A stretch of DNA of 64,000 nt from contig NZ_CP096270.1 in assembly GCF_023204835.1 (NCBI RefSeq), positions 868,001-932,000 of the forward strand, read 5' to 3'. Positions 16,814 through 24,813 of the stretch are shown piece after piece (the stretch's first letter is position 1; each line of letters opens with the position of its first letter). Origin of the DNA: Salinarchaeum laminariae (GTDB taxonomy: Archaea; Halobacteriota; Halobacteria; Halobacteriales; Salinarchaeaceae). Made by a program: the position numbers and the translations under genes. Below the pieces are notes generated by a model. It was not told where the DNA came from. It was given only the letters and a program-made list of their open reading frames with translations, and did not search any database.

Positions 16814-18040
16814 CTACTCCCCGAGCAGCTCCTCGGCGACCCACTCGGGATCGAACCGCTCGATGTCGTCGTACCCCTGCCCGGTGCCGAGGAAGAGGAT
16901 CGGCTTCCCGGTGACGTGGGCGATCGAGATCGCCGCGCCGCCACCCGAATCGGCGTCGGCCTTGGTCAGGATCGTGCCGTCGATCGCCGCGGCGTCGTCG
17001 AACTCACGCGCGCGGTTGACGGCGTCCTGGCCGGCGACCGCCTCGTCGACGAAGATGGTCATGTCGGGGTCGACGACGCGCTCGATCTTCGCGAGCTGGT
17101 CCATCAGGCCGTCGGAGGTGTGGAGTCGGCCTGCGGTGTCGCCCAGCACGACGTCGACGTCGTTGGCGTCGGCGTACTCCACGGCGTCGTAGATCACGGC
17201 CGCGGGGTCACCGCCCTGCTCGTGGGCGATGAGCTTCCGGTCGAGCACGTCGGCGTGCTCGCGAATCTGCTGGTTCGCGCCGGCCCGGAACGTGTCGCCG
17301 TTGGCCATGACGCTCGTGAGGCCGCGATCGGCGAGATACTCAGAGAGCTTCGCGATCGAGGTGGTCTTGCCCACGCCGTTGACGCCCGTGAAAATGATCG
17401 TGACGGGTTTGTCGGCGGTCTGCAGGCGTTCCTCGAAGTCGAACTGCCCGACGCTGATGACGTCCATGAGGGCGCTCTGGAGTGCCTCTTCGACGACGGC
17501 GCCGGTGCTCGTCGTGACGGTTCGCGTCTCGCCGATCAGCTCCTCACGGATGTTGTCCAGCAGCGCGTTCGCGACGTCCATCTCGACGTCGCTGGCGAGC
17601 AACGACATCTCGAGATCCTGCAGTGGCCCCTCGAGGTCGTCCTCCTCGATGACGAACTTGCCGCGAGTCAGCGACTTCGCTTTGCGAACGAACCCGGTGT
17701 CGGGGTCGTCGTCGGTATCGTCGGCGGGGTCGTCTCCCCCGTCACCGTCGTCGGCCGCGTCGGCAGACTCGCCGCCGTGGGTAGTCTCGGCGTCCGGCGT
17801 TGCGTCGGTCTGGGCATCGGCGCCGTTCTCCACGTCAGCGCCGCTCGCTTCCGGGTCCGCAACGGCCTGCTCGGCTGCCTCATCCTCTGCAGGCTGCTCG
17901 CCGTCGGCAGCCTGCTCGTTTCCCGCGTCCTGCTCGTCTGCCGCGTCGTCCTCGACGTCCTCCTCTTCGACGTTCTCTTCAGCCGCGGCTTCGGCGTCGT
18001 CACGGAAGCTGCCGAGCGTCTCTTTCAGCCCGTCGAACAT
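16814..18040 (-). CDS. ftsY: Signal recognition particle receptor FtsY
   Basis: FtsY is the membrane-associated SRP GTPase that docks ribosome-SRP complexes. The 408-residue protein has a roughly 115-residue very acidic N-terminal A-domain (runs of D/E/A), then the NG domain: 'GVNGVGKTTSIAKL' (P-loop, about 217-230), 'GDTFRAGANQQI', 'VVLGDTAGRLHTSDG', 'TILTKADADSGGG' and 'PILFLGTGQGYDDI'. It is encoded with pfdA and rpl18a upstream on the same strand (11-nt gap), the archaeal order rpl18a-pfdA-ftsY. Its partner ffh is at 56377. Confidence 0.97.
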   Translation of the reverse strand: MFDGLKETLGSFRDDAEAAAEENVEEEDVEDDAADEQDAGNEQAADGEQPAEDEAAEQAVADPEASGADVENGADAQTDATPDAETTHGGESADAADDGDGGDDPADDTDDDPDTGFVRKAKSLTRGKFVIEEDDLEGPLQDLEMSLLASDVEMDVANALLDNIREELIGETRTVTTSTGAVVEEALQSALMDVISVGQFDFEERLQTADKPVTIIFTGVNGVGKTTSIAKLSEYLADRGLTSVMANGDTFRAGANQQIREHADVLDRKLIAHEQGGDPAAVIYDAVEYADANDVDVVLGDTAGRLHTSDGLMDQLAKIERVVDPDMTIFVDEAVAGQDAVNRAREFDDAAAIDGTILTKADADSGGGAAISIAHVTGKPILFLGTGQGYDDIERFDPEWVAEELLGE

Positions 18041-18051
18041 CGTCTAAAGCT

Positions 18052-18507
18052 TCACTCGCCGTCGCCTTCGCCCATGCCCTGCATCTGCTGCATCTGCTGT
18101 TGCATCTGCTGTTGCTGCAGGGACTGTGCGCGACCCTCCATCTCGTCGAGGGTGTCCTCGAGGTCGTCGACGTCGTTCTCGAACTCCTCGATGCGGTCGT
18201 CGATGGTGTCCTGCTTCGAGCGCAGCGTCTCGACTGCGTCCTCCTGGTCTCGCTCGGCAGCGTAGCCGCCGCCGAGGCCGACGATGATCTCGTCGATGTC
18301 CTCGATCTCAGCGTGGACGTAGGTGTCGCCGCCGAGGGGGACCTTCACCGTCGACCCGGACTCGAGGGCCTCGATCGCTTCGATGGCCTCGTCGATCTCG
18401 TCCTGCTCGTCTTCGAGGTCGTCGACCTCCTGGCCGACGAGCTCGATCTGCTGTTCGATCTCCTCGATCTGCTCGTTGATCTGCTGGAGCTCCTGGTTTC
18501 CACTCAT
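18052..18507 (-). CDS. pfdA: Prefoldin alpha subunit
   Basis: This subunit of the hexameric chaperone captures unfolded proteins. The 151-residue protein has an N-terminal coiled coil (about 5-50), a beta-hairpin section with 'VPLGGDTYVHAEIED' and 'IIVGLGGGYAAE' (about 55-82, the prefoldin-alpha signature), and a C-terminal coiled coil. The tail is unusually rich in Gln and Met (QQQQMQQQMQQMQGMG). Its ATG overlaps the rpl18a stop (ATGA). Confidence 0.95.
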   Translation of the reverse strand: MSGNQELQQINEQIEEIEQQIELVGQEVDDLEDEQDEIDEAIEAIEALESGSTVKVPLGGDTYVHAEIEDIDEIIVGLGGGYAAERDQEDAVETLRSKQDTIDDRIEEFENDVDDLEDTLDEMEGRAQSLQQQQMQQQMQQMQGMGEGDGE

Positions 18508-18680
18508 GCTGCATGCACCTCGTCGAGCTCGACCTGTCGCCGCTTCAGGTTGTGTCGCGCGCCCATCTCGGAGAAGGCGTGCTCGCGGGCGACGTCCTCG
18601 TTCTCTGCGTCGACCTCGGTCTCGAACTCCTGCCAGCCGTCGCGGGCCTGGAACCGACCGCTCACGGTGTACTCACTCAT
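18504..18680 (-). CDS. rpl18a: Ribosomal protein eL20 (L18Ae/LX)
   Basis: The 58-residue archaeal large-subunit protein starts 'MSEYTVSGRFQARDGWQEFE'. It keeps the family pattern 'TVSGRFQ...F...V.AENEDVAREHAFSEMGA.HNLKR' and ends 'QVELDEVHAA'. The ATG at 18680 is chosen because the upstream in-frame extension lacks family similarity. It is the first gene of the rpl18a-pfdA-ftsY set. Confidence 0.95.
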   Translation of the reverse strand: MSEYTVSGRFQARDGWQEFETEVDAENEDVAREHAFSEMGARHNLKRRQVELDEVHAA

Positions 18681-18736
18681 GTACCAGAACTGGACCCGGG
18701 AGCCGGAAGTACGTTCCGACTCGGGAAGGGCGTCGC

Positions 18737-18922
18737 TCAGTCCGCCACGACTCGCCCCACGACGACGCCGTCGAGGAGAGCCAAGAGGGTGAACGCCGCA
18801 ATGGCGCCGAGCATGATCCAGATGCCGTCGGCGGACTGGAACCACGTGGCCCAGATGCCGAACGCCGTGGCCGTCACGAGGAGGGCGTAGACGAACTGCC
18901 TAAGCTGCGGGACCGACGTCAT
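18737..18922 (-). CDS. Small two-helix membrane protein, paralogue of 19025-19207
   Basis: The 61-residue product starts 'MTSVPQLRQFVYALLVTATA' at ATG 18922. Two hydrophobic helices flank 'FQSADGIWIM', and it ends 'LLDGVVVGRVVAD'. The ending matches the next gene (...[13 protein letters not shown]), so the two are tandem paralogues. The function is unknown. Confidence 0.7.
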   Translation of the reverse strand: MTSVPQLRQFVYALLVTATAFGIWATWFQSADGIWIMLGAIAAFTLLALLDGVVVGRVVAD

Positions 18923-19024
18923 AGTCAGCCAGTTGGATAGCAGCATTCGAAAAACTATCGCCGATCAGCCCCCGGCCGCGTCGCGCTCACGCCGGAGCTA
19001 CACCACAAGCGGCTGGGCGTTGGT

Positions 19025-19207
19025 TCAGCGATTCGCCGTCCTGCCCACGAAGAATCCGTCGACGAAGACGAGGACGCTGAAGGCTGCGATCGCGGCTGGG
19101 AGGGTCAACCCCCCGTTGAGTGACGGCCACACCGTCCAGGCCACGAAGACGACGATGGCCGCGAGGAGCGCGTAGCCAAACAGCCGTCGGTTCGAAATCG
19201 ACTCCAT
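19025..19207 (-). CDS. Small two-helix membrane protein, paralogue of 18737-18922
   Basis: The 60-residue product starts '[20 protein letters not shown]' at ATG 19207. Two helices are joined by '[11 protein letters not shown]', and it ends '[14 protein letters not shown]'. The longer in-frame extension is Gly/Pro-rich and unlikely. It is divergent from pcn, 137 bp away. The function is unknown; the DG-x-x-VGR ending is the shared family feature. Confidence 0.7.
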   Translation of the reverse strand: MESISNRRLFGYALLAAIVVFVAWTVWPSLNGGLTLPAAIAAFSVLVFVDGFFVGRTANR

Positions 19208-19311
19208 GCGATCGGCTTCGTCCGTTCCACACGAAAAGCTACCGTCGCCCCGTCCCGGCGGGAGTATTCCAGGCGGATCACTGCGCACGCCCGCGAGCGC
19301 AACCGCTGGTC

Positions 19312-19320
19312 TTTTTATGG
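19312..19320 (+). promoter_or_regulatory. pcn promoter TATA box
   Basis: CTTTTTATGG centred at about 19316 lies about 29 nt before the pcn ATG, the classic leaderless haloarchaeal arrangement; this supports the chosen start over the long upstream in-frame extension. Confidence 0.7.
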
Positions 19321-19344
19321 GGTCGGGGGCTACCCACGGACGAT

Positions 19345-20088
19345 ATGTTCAAGGCCATCGTGGACGCCGAGACGCTCGGCGACGCGCTCGACGCGGTGAG
19401 CGTGTTGGTCGAGGAGTGCAAGATCCACCTCGAGGAGGACGGGCTCGCTATTCGGGCGGTCGACCCCGCGAACGTCGGCATGGTCGATCTCGAACTCGAC
19501 GCGAGCGCCTTCGAGTCCTACGAGGCCGACGGCGGACTCATCGGCGTCGACCTCTCTCGACTGCAGGATATCGCGGGCATGGCCGACAAGGGCCAGCTCG
19601 TCGAGCTCGAACTCGACGAGGAGACTCGCAAGCTTCACACCCAGATCGACGGGCTCGAGTACACCCTCGCGCTGATCGATCCCGACTCGATCCGCCAGGA
19701 GCCCGACATCCCCGATCTGGACCTCTCCGCCGAGATCGTCCTCGAAGGCGCCGACATCGACCGCGCGGTCACCGCCGCCGACATGGTTTCGGACCACATC
19801 GCGCTGGGCGTCGACGCCGAGGCCGAGCTGTTCTACGTCGACGCCGAGGGCGACACCGACGACGTCCACTTCGAGCTCGATCCCGCCGATCTCATCGGTC
19901 TCGACGCCGGCGATGCCCACTCTCTGTTCAGCCTCGACTACCTCGGCGACATCCAGTCCGCCATCCCCGGCGACGCGGAGGTCACCCTCGAACTCGGCGA
20001 GGAGTTCCCCGTGAAGATCCACTTCGAGATCGCGGAGGGCCAGGGTCGCGTGACCTACATGCTCGCCCCCCGCATCCAGAGCGACTAG
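19345..20088 (+). CDS. pcn: DNA polymerase sliding clamp PCNA
   Basis: This homotrimeric ring tethers DNA polymerase and repair enzymes to DNA. The 247-residue protein starts '[20 protein letters not shown]'. It shows '[19 protein letters not shown]' (about 35-53), the interdomain region '[19 protein letters not shown]', and the C-terminal '[14 protein letters not shown]'. Size matches archaeal PCNA (about 245-250). A dispersed hairpin element follows 123 bp after the stop. Confidence 0.97.
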   Translation: MFKAIVDAETLGDALDAVSVLVEECKIHLEEDGLAIRAVDPANVGMVDLELDASAFESYEADGGLIGVDLSRLQDIAGMADKGQLVELELDEETRKLHTQIDGLEYTLALIDPDSIRQEPDIPDLDLSAEIVLEGADIDRAVTAADMVSDHIALGVDAEAELFYVDAEGDTDDVHFELDPADLIGLDAGDAHSLFSLDYLGDIQSAIPGDAEVTLELGEEFPVKIHFEIAEGQGRVTYMLAPRIQSD

Positions 20089-20462
20089 GTACTCGAATCT
20101 CGGTAGTCGGGGACGCACCTGTTCCCGCTATCCTCGGTCGTCCACGAGTGGCGAACACCGAAACCTCTCTTGCCGCGTTTTCCGCGAATTGCTCGTCAAC
20201 AGCGACCCGCTTGGAAGCCCCCGACCGCTCGACTCGGGCGGCTCGCTGCGGTCCTCGGTTCGCTCGCTTCGCTCACTCACCTGCGGTCCTTGTGTCGCCG
20301 TCCGTCGTCCAGCGGTCGGCCCCTTCCAGTCCCACCCGGATCGAAATCCTCCTATCACGGTTCCGTGGATTGCGGAGGTTGTAGTTCCCCTGTGGGGTGA
20401 CGCGGCGACCCCCGCTAGCAGGGAACGACACCGTTAACTCCCGAGTCGCGGTACCACGGCCA
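20089..20462. other. 374-bp gap with hairpin element
   Basis: Contains copy D of the dispersed element (20211-20337) after pcn, then about 125 bp leading into the sulfatase-fold gene. No other gene is seen. Confidence 0.5.
20211..20337 (+). repeat. Dispersed hairpin element, copy D
   Basis: It starts TTGGAAGCCCCCGACCGCTCG and ends GGTCGGCCCCTTCCAGTCCC plus ACCC. The interior carries the direct repeat CTGCGGTCCT twice, around TTCGCTCGCTTCGCTCACTC. The inner stem is weaker than in copies A, B and E. It lies 3' of pcn in the same orientation. Confidence 0.75.
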
Positions 20463-21803
20463 ATGAGCGAGATCCGCAACGTCCTGCTGGTCAGCGTCGA
20501 CTGTCTCCGCGAGGACGTGTTCAAGCAGGGCCTCGAGGAGGGCCTGTTCCCGAACTGCGCGGAGCTCTACGACGACTCTCTCGATTTCACCGAGACCTAC
20601 ACCGTCGCGAACACCACGGACCCGAGTCTCACTGCGTTCATGACGGCGAAATACCCCTTCGAGCACGGCGTCGTCGAGAACGGCTGGGGTCTGAGCGAGG
20701 AGCACGACACCGCCGGCGAAGGGTTCCAGGCAGCGGGGATGGACACCTTCGGCGTCGTCAGCGTCGACCACCTCGCCGCCGACCACTCGAAGCTCGACCG
20801 CGGGTTCGACCGGTACGAGGACGGCCAGGCCTACGGCCGCCTCTACCCGATCCTCTCGCGGATCTACGACACCAAGACGTTCAACACGGTCTTCGGCGCT
20901 GTCAAGAACCTCGGCATCGGCCGCTACACCGTCAAGAACCTCCTCCGCGATCTCGGTCTCATCTCGTTGCACTGCCGGAGCGCACGCGCCGTCACCGACG
21001 ACGCGATCGACTGTCTCGACGACGTCGCTCCCCCGAGCGCCAGCGAGGGCGACGGCGAGCACGGCACCAACGACGAGGAATCGGGCTTCTTCGGCTGGGT
21101 GCACTACTTCGACGTCCACGAGCCCCGCAACGCCCCGCGGGACCTCCTCGACGACCACGACGAGTACACCGCTGCGATGATGCGCGTCGACGACCACGTC
21201 GGCGAGCTCCAGGCCGAACTCGAGGCCCGCGGCATCGCCGACGAGACGCTCGTCGTCTTCACCGGCGACCACGGCGAGGCGCTCGGCGAACACGGCTACG
21301 AGGGCCACGGCCGCACGCTCTACGACGAGGAGATCAACGTCCCGCTCGCGTTCGACCACGACGCGCTGCCGGACGAACAAATCGAGACGCAGGTCCGCAC
21401 GATCGACATCCTGCCCACCCTCCTGTCGCTGGTGGATGCACCCCCACTCGAGGCTGCCGGCGAGCCGATTTTCGGCCTTCCCGAGGACGACACCGACTCC
21501 CCCGATCTCGATCTCGAGGACCGCCAGCTGTTCACGATGGCCTACCCCACCTTCGGCGACGCCGTCGCTACCCGGACGCCCGACTGGAAGCTCATCCGCG
21601 ATCGGGAGGAAGACGCCGAGGAGCTCTACGACCTCGAGAGCGACCCCGAGGAGCTGGACGATCTGGCGAACGACGAGGGCGCCCGCCGCGACGCGATGGC
21701 CGACGATCTGGATCGCTGGCTCGCGGAGTTCGGCGAGATCGAACGCCAGGAGATCGATTCTGATACCGAGGAGATGCTCGCGGATCTGGGCTACATGGAG
21801 TAA
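20463..21803 (+). CDS. AlkP/sulfatase-superfamily hydrolase with Thr nucleophile position
   Basis: The 446-residue protein starts 'MSEIRNVLLVSVDCLREDVF' (metal-binding Asp14). It has 'TVANTTDPSLTAFMTAKYPF' near residues 53-72, where sulfatases have a Cys/Ser-x-Pro-Ser nucleophile; here the residue is Thr (TDPS), as in phosphoglycerol/phosphoethanolamine transferases. 'VVFTGDHGEALGEHGYEGHG' supplies the second metal site, and the protein ends 'EMLADLGYME'. The 22 in-frame codons upstream are rejected in favour of ATG 20463. I infer hydrolysis or transfer of a phosphate-type group on surface glycans; the substrate is unknown. A related protein lies at 26286. Confidence 0.85.
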   Translation: MSEIRNVLLVSVDCLREDVFKQGLEEGLFPNCAELYDDSLDFTETYTVANTTDPSLTAFMTAKYPFEHGVVENGWGLSEEHDTAGEGFQAAGMDTFGVVSVDHLAADHSKLDRGFDRYEDGQAYGRLYPILSRIYDTKTFNTVFGAVKNLGIGRYTVKNLLRDLGLISLHCRSARAVTDDAIDCLDDVAPPSASEGDGEHGTNDEESGFFGWVHYFDVHEPRNAPRDLLDDHDEYTAAMMRVDDHVGELQAELEARGIADETLVVFTGDHGEALGEHGYEGHGRTLYDEEINVPLAFDHDALPDEQIETQVRTIDILPTLLSLVDAPPLEAAGEPIFGLPEDDTDSPDLDLEDRQLFTMAYPTFGDAVATRTPDWKLIRDREEDAEELYDLESDPEELDDLANDEGARRDAMADDLDRWLAEFGEIERQEIDSDTEEMLADLGYME

Positions 21804-22242
21804 GGCGGCTCGACCGAGCGCACCCCGCTGCCTCGCACCCGCCAGCGAGCGGTGCGGACGCCCGAGGAGGCACGTCGGCGAACTCCAGCCCGAACTCGAA
21901 GCCGACGTCCTCCCGGCGCATTCCTGCGATTCGCCCGACATCAACGGACCGAAACCAGCAGGTAGTGTTATCCTTCCGCGTCGCAGATGAGTGCCAAGCA
22001 ACCACGCAACATGGCAGCGACTACCAGCGACGCGATCTGGGTGCCAACGTCGACGACGAGCCGCAGCTGGGGCACTTGTCGGAACTGTGCCCGAGCGGGC
22101 GGACGATCGCCTGCACACGGCGTTCGATACCAGCGCGCGGACGGCGCTCGAAGTTCTCGATGCCGAAAGAAGCGGCGACGGAAAGCGAACGAGCACACTG
22201 GCTTACCGAAACGCGAACAGCCGCCAGCGATCGCACTGTCGG
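21804..22242. other. 440-bp gap without a clear gene
   Basis: Lies between the 3' ends of the convergent sulfatase-fold gene and histidine kinase gene. Minus-strand frames show a stray CPSCG motif, but no frame gives a coherent protein. It may hold a decayed small gene. Confidence 0.4.
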
Positions 22243-24582
22243 TCAGCCGTCTGCGGTGTCCCGTGGCGCGATTTCGTGGCGCGGGAGGACGATCGTCACG
22301 ACGCTCCCGGCCGAATCGCCCGTCTCGAACTGCACGGAGCCGCCCGCGCGGGTGGCGACGCGATCGACGAGCCAGAGGCCCATCCCGCTGCCGTGCAAGA
22401 GCGGGTCGATCTCGGCCTCGCCGTCGAGGATCGACCGCTCGGCCTCGGGGATCCCCGGACCCTCGTCCGCGACCCTGATTTCGACGATATCGTCGGCGTC
22501 GACGACGCTGACGCGAACCGTGGGCGCGTCGCCGTCGTCGTGGACGAGTGCGTTCTCGACCAGTTCCTCGATCGCCCGTTCGAGAACCGGGACCGTCCAG
22601 AGCAGTAGCTCCTGGGGAGCCTCCACGGCGAGGGTCGCCTCCGGGTGGTCCGCCGACGCGTCTGCCACGACGCGCCGGACGGCGCTGGCGACGTCGACCG
22701 ACTCCTGGGACGGCGGGTCGGCGAGGAGGTCGACGATCTCGCGTTGCTTGTCCGTCTGTTCGAGCAGTCTGCGGGCAGAGTCCCCGATCTGCTCCGCTCC
22801 GTATTCGAGGTCCCCGCTCGTCTCGGCGGCGATCGTCTCGGCGTAGCCCAGGACCACGTTCAGGTCGTTGTGGAGGTTGTGCCGCAACAGCCGATCGAGC
22901 ACGACGAGTTGCTGTTCGCGCTCGTGCTGGGCCGTGACGTCCCGCATCGTGGCGACGACGCCGACGATCTCGTCCTCCTCGAGTGGCTCCAGTCGACGAT
23001 AGTGGATCTCGAACGTCTTGGCGGCGTCCGTGGCGTCGGTACGCGTCATCTGGTACTGCACCGTCTCGCCGTGGAGCACCGCCTGCACGCGCTGGAGGAC
23101 GTCCTCCTTCTGGTCGGCGTCGATCACCTCGGCGAGGACCGCCTCGAGGCCGAGCCCACGCAGCTCGACGCCCTCGAGGCCGTGGAACGTCCGATAGGCT
23201 TCGTTCGCGAACAGGTACTCCAGGTCGGTGTCGACCGCGGCGATGAGGTCGGAGGCGCCCTCGATCGCTCGCTCGTAGTGGCGGAGCTGTTCCTCTCGTT
23301 GCTTCTGCTCGGTGACGTCCGTCTTCACCGCGACGAACGCCGAGATCTCGCCGTCGGCGTCGGTGATCGGTGCGATGGTCTGCTGGCCGTGGTAGAGCTC
23401 CCCGGACGCCCGTCGGTTGACGATCTCCTCCGACCACACCTCGCCGGCGAGGATCGTCTCCCAGAGGTCCTCGAAGTAGGCGTCCGACATCTCGCCGGAA
23501 TCCAGCAGTGCCGGCGTCCGGCCGATCGCTTCCGCCGCGTCGAAGCCCGTGATCGCCTCGAAAGCGGGGTTGACGTAGGTGATGGTTCCATCGGGGTCGG
23601 TCATGTACACGGCGTGACCGGCGGCCTCGACGGCTCGGCGGAACCGCTCGAGCGTGCGTTGGGTCGCGTCGCGCTCGGTGACGTCTCGGATCACCAGTAC
23701 GGCCGCTGGCTGCTCGAGCCACTCGACCCGCGTTCCAGTGACCTCCAGCAAGACGGCCGGAGCGTCGGCGTCGGCGAGGGTTGCGTCGACGCCGTCGAGG
23801 CGCTCTTCGCCCGCCTGGACGGCCGCGAGCAAGGCTTCGAGGTCGTCGAAGTCCCTGGAAAGCGGGTCGTCGCCGGGTGCGGAGTGCGGGTTGTCGCTGG
23901 AGCCGGAGCGCTGGCCATCGTCGGGGGCGGAGTGCTGACCGTCGTGATCGGCGGTGGAGCACCCATCGTCACCGTCGGCGATCGCATCGCGCACGTCGAT
24001 CGAGAGCAAGTCGCTGATCGGGACGCCGGTCGCCGTTGCGGACGAGTGCTGCCCGAAGAGATCCGCACCCGCCTGGTTGCAGTACTCCACGCGGCCGTCT
24101 CGCACGACGACGATTGCGTCTCGGGCCGCGTCCAGCAGCGTCTTCGCTTGCGCCTCGGCGTCGACGACGGTCGCGTGATCGCGGTAGTAGCGAACGGCGT
24201 CGTCGATCACGGTCACGAGGCGATCCCACTCGTCGGCGTGGTGGTTCCTGGCGACGTAGTCCGTGACGCCAGCGGAGATCGCGCGACTCGCGACCGACTC
24301 GCTCCCGGCGTCGGTAAACAACACGACGGGGAGCTCGGGCGCCTGGGCTCGGACCGCCTCGAGCAGCGCGATGCCGTCGAGGTCGGGGAGATCGTGATCG
24401 GAGACGACGCAGTCGACATCGGGCGTGGCGTCGAGGTGCTCGATCGCGCTCCCGACTGCGGTCGCGGTCGTGACCTCGAAGTGCCCCTCGGCGTCGAGGC
24501 ACTCCCGACAGTGCGCTGCCACTGTATCGTCGGCAGTGACGGCGAGGACGGTGACGGGGTCGACGCCGACCGCTGAATCCAT
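22243..24582 (-). CDS. Hybrid sensor histidine kinase (receiver-PAS-PAS-kinase)
   Basis: The 779-residue soluble signalling protein has several modules. An N-terminal receiver domain (about 10-130) carries phospho-acceptor Asp62 in 'VVSDHDLPDLDG'. PAS domains follow: a first near 140-195, then 'LERFRRAVEAAGHAVYMTDP' to 'VTEQ' (about 325-440), then about 445-560. The dimerisation/H-box is 'LVVLDRLLRHNLHNDLNVVL' (about 570-590) and the C-terminal HATPase has 'VENALVHDD', 'VADEGPGIP' and 'GSGMGLWLVDRVA'. It has no transmembrane segment, so sensing is probably cytoplasmic. A minus-strand TATA (GGTATATCTC, about 24608-24617) lies about 28 nt before the ATG. No cognate response regulator is adjacent. 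Confidence 0.92.
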   Translation of the reverse strand: MDSAVGVDPVTVLAVTADDTVAAHCRECLDAEGHFEVTTATAVGSAIEHLDATPDVDCVVSDHDLPDLDGIALLEAVRAQAPELPVVLFTDAGSESVASRAISAGVTDYVARNHHADEWDRLVTVIDDAVRYYRDHATVVDAEAQAKTLLDAARDAIVVVRDGRVEYCNQAGADLFGQHSSATATGVPISDLLSIDVRDAIADGDDGCSTADHDGQHSAPDDGQRSGSSDNPHSAPGDDPLSRDFDDLEALLAAVQAGEERLDGVDATLADADAPAVLLEVTGTRVEWLEQPAAVLVIRDVTERDATQRTLERFRRAVEAAGHAVYMTDPDGTITYVNPAFEAITGFDAAEAIGRTPALLDSGEMSDAYFEDLWETILAGEVWSEEIVNRRASGELYHGQQTIAPITDADGEISAFVAVKTDVTEQKQREEQLRHYERAIEGASDLIAAVDTDLEYLFANEAYRTFHGLEGVELRGLGLEAVLAEVIDADQKEDVLQRVQAVLHGETVQYQMTRTDATDAAKTFEIHYRRLEPLEEDEIVGVVATMRDVTAQHEREQQLVVLDRLLRHNLHNDLNVVLGYAETIAAETSGDLEYGAEQIGDSARRLLEQTDKQREIVDLLADPPSQESVDVASAVRRVVADASADHPEATLAVEAPQELLLWTVPVLERAIEELVENALVHDDGDAPTVRVSVVDADDIVEIRVADEGPGIPEAERSILDGEAEIDPLLHGSGMGLWLVDRVATRAGGSVQFETGDSAGSVVTIVLPRHEIAPRDTADG

Positions 24583-24607
24583 TCGCAGGGTCTTGCGCCG
24601 CCTGAGA

Positions 24608-24617
24608 TATACCCCTT
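24608..24617 (-). promoter_or_regulatory. TATA box for the histidine kinase
   Basis: GGTATATCTC on the minus strand about 28 nt upstream of the ATG at 24582, consistent with leaderless transcription. Confidence 0.6.
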
Positions 24618-24696
24618 CCGGGGAAATGCACCCGAATGCAGCAGGCCATGCCGGTTGTTCGTGGGGAACGGCCTGCGAGATCGGACCCCAGTACTA

Positions 24697-24744
24697 CCGA
24701 CGCACCGGGCCTCGGCACTATCGACGAATCGGGCCTCGGCAATA
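24697..24744. repeat. Imperfect 24-bp tandem duplication
   Basis: CTACCGACGCACCGGGCCTC is followed, after GGCA, by CTATCGACGAATCGGGCCTC and GGCA again; the two 24-bp units differ at four positions. It lies in the 230-bp gap between the flippase 3' end and the kinase promoter. No function is evident. Confidence 0.5.
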
Positions 24745-24813
24745 CCACGCATTGTGCCCCTACCGCCGAATCGAGCAGCTCGCTGGCCGCACGGGCGACC
24801 GCGACCCCCGTGA

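Noticed and set aside
22021-22236. Minus-strand ORF with CPSCG
   Set aside because: A single CxxC is present, but the rest lacks zinc-ribbon pattern and the start is poor; a decayed gene is possible, evidence insufficient.
21968-23962. 664-codon minus-strand frame
   Set aside because: It is a shifted-frame shadow of the kinase gene, Arg-rich and motif-free.
22645-24576. 643-codon plus-strand frame over the histidine kinase
   Set aside because: It is antisense to a clear kinase gene and its composition (V/D/R-rich, no motifs) is a mirror of the kinase codons.
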